From the NCBI GenBank assembly GCA_003640385.1, contig RCAB01000126.1, positions 1 to 64,000 of the forward strand: DNA of 64,000 nucleotides, given 5' to 3'. The stretch's first letter is position 1; each line of letters opens with the position of its first letter. Of this stretch, positions 58,946 through 64,000 are shown piece by piece. This stretch comes from Setaria digitata. Lineage: Eukaryota > Nematoda > Chromadorea > Rhabditida > Setariidae. The notes under the pieces are model-generated. The model had not been told where the DNA came from and did not search any database. It saw only the letters and a program-made list of their open reading frames with translations. A program made the translations under genes and the position numbers.

Positions 58946-61900
58946 ATGATGTTATCATTTGATAGTCTCATTCAACAACTATTCTATCAGTGGGGCTCTA
59001 TTGCTTATCGCTTTCGATTTCTTTTATTTCTTGGGCCAATTCTGTTAACAGTTATTTTCGGCTTTGGGTTTCTATTCATTAAAAAACAGGTAAAATTTTT
59101 TTTCATTTTCATATAAATATCAATAAAGAAACGAATTTTACGAGTAACTATTTCATTTCGTTGAGAACATATTTTTTGACAGAAAATTTTATCGTTGTTT
59201 TAAGAAATCTAAATTACGTATTTATTTATTTCCTTTCATATTTTCTTTTTTTTTTTTTTTTTTTTTAATGGAGATTTAACTAAATTACAACGAATTGCGG
59301 TGAGAATTTCTCGCTCAGTCAATTAATTTAATTTAATTATCAGTAGTTAATGCTCTAATTAACTGAAACTTTCAAGATAATTGAATGATCAAATGTGAGT
59401 TAAAGAAAGGGGATTTTCAATCGATGATTAAAAAAAAAAAAAAATGATTTGCAGACAACCATTGATCCGGAATACGTTTTCTCGCCGAAAAATGCGCAAT
59501 GGCATTATGAGAAAAAAGTTTTAAGTGAGCATTGGCCTCTAAATGAACAGGAATTCTGGCCCGGAAAAAGCTATGACTACAGTGGATATGTAGATATCAT
59601 AGCAGCCGGAAAAAAACATCACAAATTTGGACGGCCAAATATGCTGGTAATTAAGTATTTGGATGAATTAGAACGAATTAATCAGGTATAATATTTTCAT
59701 CTAAAAAAAAAATTATATATTGAATTTTTCTCTTTTATTTTTATTTTTATTTTTGAAAACTGATTAAATTTTAATGAAAAAATCAGTGAAATATTGGCAG
59801 CAAAATCATGTATTAATTTTATAGCATGTTATTATTAATTTGCTGATAAAATCAATAAAAGCAAATTTAGAATATTTCGAAAATTAGTATTAAATGATAA
59901 GAATTTTGATTGGGTAAAAGCAGGACAGCTAAAGGATATTAAATTTTTATTAAAAATTATTTTCAAATATTTTCCAGTATATTATTCATAATATAACGAT
60001 ACCTGTAGCACACAATAATGCCACTTATCAAGTTGGTTTTACGGATTTATGCATGTCATATAACTGGAAATGTTTTATGAATGAACACATAACAATGTTA
60101 ATGCCAAAAGAACGATGGGAAAGTTTTGATCCGAAATTTGCCGAATTCGCTGATGATATAATTACTAAAGAGGTTGAAACTAATTATTATTGGAAATCAA
60201 TTCTTCAATAGATTTATTAAAACTTTTTGGCTTTTTTTTTTTTTTTAATTCACAATTTTATTATCGAATTTTATGCAGAAATAGCAAAATTATACTTCAA
60301 AAAAATTGATCGATCTTTTTAAAATTGATTTAATATATCAATTTATTTTGTACTGATAAATACATTTTCATTTCTTGAGTAATTGTTCCTAAATTTATTA
60401 CTTCCACAAATTTATTTTCATCCTTCAAAATAGCAGTTTTTGACGTGCACTTCGTTCACGTATCACGTTTTTCTCGCATAGCTGACGTGTTGGTGTAGAA
60501 ATTGCACAGCGATTCAAGCCTATCTGGCATGTTTATTTGTTTCCTTCTTCGTTGAAATTTTTAACTCTTTAGCAATTTTCTCCATTTATAAATAATATAA
60601 AGATTTCAGATTAAAATAACTTATCCCATTGGTTGGCGAGGAACTGAACCGATCTACTTTGGTGCTTTAGTTGGTGCACCACATATAATTGATCATGTAA
60701 GACTCTTCATAATTTAATTCACAAGTCTGAGACTAGCATTTTAAGACTTAGTGTATTAATAATGCCTAAGCCTGAGCAGCCATGTAGCTAATAAATTGAA
60801 GAAATTTTTAATTTGATTATTAGGACGAACTGGAATGAGGATGAGCTAAAGAACTGGATCGCTGTCACCCGAATGAATAGTATTTCATGAATTTCAATTG
60901 CAGTACCATTTTCAGGAAGGTCATTTCAATTACATTAGAGCTATCAGACTTACATATAATGTTCGAGATGAAAAAGTTGGCAATGTTAGTTATTTGTGGC
61001 GCAAAAAGGTTGCCGATTACTTATCTGATGTTGAAAATCCGGCATCCGGTATGTCGTTAAATTTCTCCTTCTTTCCAGTTTTTTGTCCTTTAGACAAAAA
61101 GAAAAAGAAAAAGAAAAAAAAACCAGAAGCATATATAATAAATGACTTAAAAACAGATTTTGGTTTTCATTTTGACAGAAATGAGTAATATTAAGGCCAT
61201 AAATGAAGATTGTAAATTCCAGAGATTTCTGGATAATGTCAGTAGAGTGAGCTAATTACAAACCACAAATCAGCTGACTGACATGCAAGCACTGTTTAAT
61301 TAATCTCCAAGTCATAATCTAATTAATCTCAACGATTTCTACTCTTTCAACTTTTGCAGAGATCCTGGAATTCGGTATGTTTCATAATGAAAGTTTACCG
61401 GAAGGCTTACAGCAAGTTGCTGATTCGCTATCACCGAAATTTGCAATAACTTGCGTTGTTTTATCCTCACTTTGCTTATTAAGCGCAATTATTTTGCACA
61501 AACATAGTGATGGAACGATTGCCATCGATTGGGTGCGTAGTAAACCATCAATTGGACTGGCAGGTATGAACCGTTTTATCACTTATCAATTATCAGTTAT
61601 TTTATTGCGATGCTGTTAACAGCAATAGTACAGTATATAATAACAATAGTGCCTTCAGCATGCAACAAAAAGGAAAAAAAAAGGAAAGAATGAAAACTTT
61701 ATTTTTTTCACTGAAGTATTGTTTTGAAAATTGCATAATTAGCAGTAGGTAGAAATGAGCTACTGAATTCATACTAGGTATTGATAAATATTTGATTAAN
61801 AAGGAAAGAATGAAAACTTTATTTTCTTCACTAAAGTATTGTTTTGAAAATTTGCATAATTAGCACTAGGTAGAAATGAGCTACTGAATTCATACTAGGT

Positions 61901-64000
61901 ATTGATAAATATTTGATTAAAAAACTTCAATATTTCACATATTGTACGATCCGTCCCTTTCTTTTTCCTGTTACTATAAAATCTGTATTATATCCATTAT
62001 TTGCACTTATTTTCTCATCAATAAATTATTCTCGACACATTTATCTCATTTGTTTTCCTCTGTTTCACTAGTAAATGGTATGCTTTTGTTACTTCAAAAC
62101 TGACCACTGGTCATAATTTATTGTAGCTCAATTGTTCGATCTATTGAAACGGATGAAATTTCAAGAATTGCTGAATTTAAATAGCTTGCAAGTTAATAAT
62201 GATTCATTTCAGTCTAGACTTTACTTCCAAAAGGAATGCATATTTTCAGGCTTATTTTGTCCTTTACTTGCAATTATAAGCTCATTTGGTTTCATTTTAT
62301 GGATGGGTTTTTTATACAACGCTATCGTTGACGTATCACCATTTATCATTTTCTGTATGTTTATTCTAATCATTTAAATAAACAAAGATCTGATTGGCGA
62401 ATCAAAAATATCAAATTTTAACCTCTCATGTTACTTAATTATGAGTGTAATTATAGCTTAGGTTAAATTACTTTATTTATGTTTTCAAAAAATGACTAAC
62501 ACGAAAAGAAAAATGATCGAGCAAGCGTATGAAAGAGGAAACTTTTTGTAAAGCTGGTTTGCTAATGAAATATATTCACACAGTAGCAGTGATTAAACAG
62601 GTATTGGTGTTGATGATATGTTCATAATGAGTGCAGCTTGGCATCGAACAGATCCCAACAATCATCCATCAGATCGGTTATCAGAATCACTTGCTGATGC
62701 TGCAGTTGCTATATCAATAACAACAATTACTGATATGGTAATCAGCTAATAATGATGAGACTTTCTGATAACAATTCTTTCGGTTCACTGGTAATTTTAC
62801 TCTGTTTGAATAATGGAGAGGATACTTTTCATACTGTTACATCAGATTCCTTTCAAAAGATAATCCAGAATAATCTAGCGGTTGTTTGTACAAATACTAA
62901 TCTTATTAATCACTAAACTGTATCAATTAATTATGTCAATGAAGTGTTATTCTGATTATTAAATGATAATAATCTTATCATATGACTAATAAACTTACTC
63001 ATTTTTTAGTTAACATTTGGTATTGGCTGTTTAACAACATTGCCAAGTGTACAAATGTTTTGTTTGTACACATTTATGGGTATAACATTTACTTACATTT
63101 ATCAATTAACATTTTTTGCCTCTGTTATGGCATATAGTGGAAAACGAGAAGGTGACGGACTGCATGCAATAACACTGAAACCGATTATCAAACCTGAATT
63201 AGCCGGTTAGAAGATTTTTCCTGTTTTTTTTCCTCTTTCCTTCCTTCAATGACTGATTTAAATTCTTTTTTTTTTTTTTTGAATGTTAGCCATTTCAGAT
63301 ACGTTATTCAAGAAATTATTTCTATCAGGCAATATATCATCAAAATTAACAACTGCAAATGATAATAAAATTTCATCAGAAATAGCGCATGAAATTGCGA
63401 ACAAGAATAGACAAATGATGGAAAACGTGAAAATGACGTTAAATGGAAGAATACGTGAAAAAATAATGAATTTTAAGCACAAGCTAAATAAGGTTAATGT
63501 TTCCTTCGTTTGCTAATAATTAATAGGAAATTAATCAGACATTTTGTATATTTCAGTAAAAGTCGCAAATAGCCACCAGAGAATTTAGCAAACAATCAAA
63601 GAATTGTTCTTCAGAATTCTGAAGAATGAAATGCTTATCAGTAACACGTAAGCGCAAATCACTTTGCGCATTATGTCACGCATAAGCACGTGTTCATTTA
63701 TTGTGAATAGATAAATTTTTTTTTCGTCTTCATTAATTGACTAAAAATAATGCAACTTAAAGTTGAAACACATGAATGACATTATTATTTGTAAAATTTA
63801 TACAGAAGTGGAAAGCAAGAATAGATTTAAGAAATTAGATACTTATTAACTGATTGTGTTGTCTGTGAATTGATTAAAACGTTTAGGAGATGGCAAAATC
63901 AAGACATCCCGAAACAATGATTTCAAAAATATTTCGTGAATATTATGGTCCTTTCTTGCTTGATAGTTTTACCAAAAAAGTTTTCCTTTTCATTTACATC
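58946..64000 (+). CDS. Patched-related protein with sterol-sensing domain (5' part; runs off window)
   Basis: Exons: about 58946-59089, 59455-59685, 59978-60172, 60610-60696, 60904-61048, 61360-61563, 62250-62354, 62601-62737, 63010-63205, 63290-63492 and 63887 to the window end. All joins keep phase; over 500 residues are visible. It starts MMLSFDSLIQQLFYQWGSIA, then TM1 (FLLFLGPILLTVIFGFGFLF). The first luminal domain has YVFSPKNAQWHYEK, WP...EFWPG, DLCMSYNWKC and ITYPIG. The sterol-sensing/RND membrane bundle follows: FAITCVVLSSLCLLSAIIL, LLAIISSFGFILWMGFLYN, CIGVDDMFIMSAAWHRT and FMGITFTYIYQLTFF. G-x-DD at the 62601 exon is the RND/Patched family hallmark. The last exon leads towards the next TM (KKVFLFIYI). 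Ptr proteins in nematodes act at apical membranes in cuticle formation and lipid transport. An in-frame extension upstream of the ATG (acidic, to 58900) leaves the true start open. Confidence 0.88.
61680..61920. repeat. ~120-bp direct duplication around a single N (assembly seam)
   Basis: 61680-61799 recurs at 61801-61920 with an N at 61800. The copies differ at several bases (for example TTTTTTTCACTGAAG against TTTTCTTCACTAAAG), consistent with two haplotypes. Located in an intron of the patched-related gene. Confidence 0.88.

Noticed and set aside
61280..61340. Candidate RNA gene or extra exon in the patched-related intron
   Set aside because: No cloverleaf or exon signals; the flanking exons 61048 and 61360 join in phase.

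Overview
This window looks like nuclear DNA of a nematode, most likely a filarial or other spirurid worm. The evidence is: very AT-rich sequence full of A/T homopolymers; small genes split into many short exons with GT...AG introns and TTTCAG-type acceptors; splice acceptors lying directly before some start codons, as expected for spliced-leader trans-splicing; and nematode-typical families (an Srt serpentine receptor and a patched-related SSD protein). There is no bacterial gene organisation, so ribosome binding sites and operators do not apply. Gene models were built by hand from splice sites and reading-phase continuity. Species and homologies were not checked by any search.

Layout. 1-93: 3' end of a plus-strand gene. 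6275-3618 (minus): single-pass membrane protein with sushi/CCP modules. 8142-11940 (plus): F-box-like, leucine-rich-repeat protein. 14069-12954 (minus): a tight pair, a 55-residue single-TM protein and a complex I NDUFB1-like subunit. 14712-15745 (plus): KXD1, a BORC subunit. 16820-15994 (minus): SREK1IP1-like zinc-knuckle protein. 19934-23175 (plus): ATG18/WIPI PROPPIN. 26044-24970 (minus): GET1/WRB. 36148-28441 (minus): globin with a long N-terminal extension and a probable N-myristoylation signal. 36149-44989: no gene recognised. 44990-46361 (plus): small secreted cysteine-rich protein. 47227-50898 (plus): four-TM protein of unknown function. 54047-56991 (plus): Srt chemoreceptor. About 58946 to the window end (plus): patched-related sterol-sensing-domain protein, cut by the window edge.

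The genes do not form one pathway. Several encode endomembrane functions (BORC, PROPPIN, GET receptor) and several encode surface or secreted proteins (sushi receptor, Cys-rich protein, four-TM protein, Srt, patched-related). Most neighbours are convergent or divergent. The only operon-like spacing is the 76-bp gap in the NDUFB1 pair.

The clearest structural signals outside genes are: four single-N positions each flanked by near-identical direct repeats (assembly seams between overlapping contigs); a 42-bp minisatellite that stays open for 168 codons; an approximately 80-nt-arm inverted repeat inside a 5-kb globin intron; and a perfect 24-bp hairpin at 37588-37641. I saw no convincing sign of a wholly new multi-gene system.
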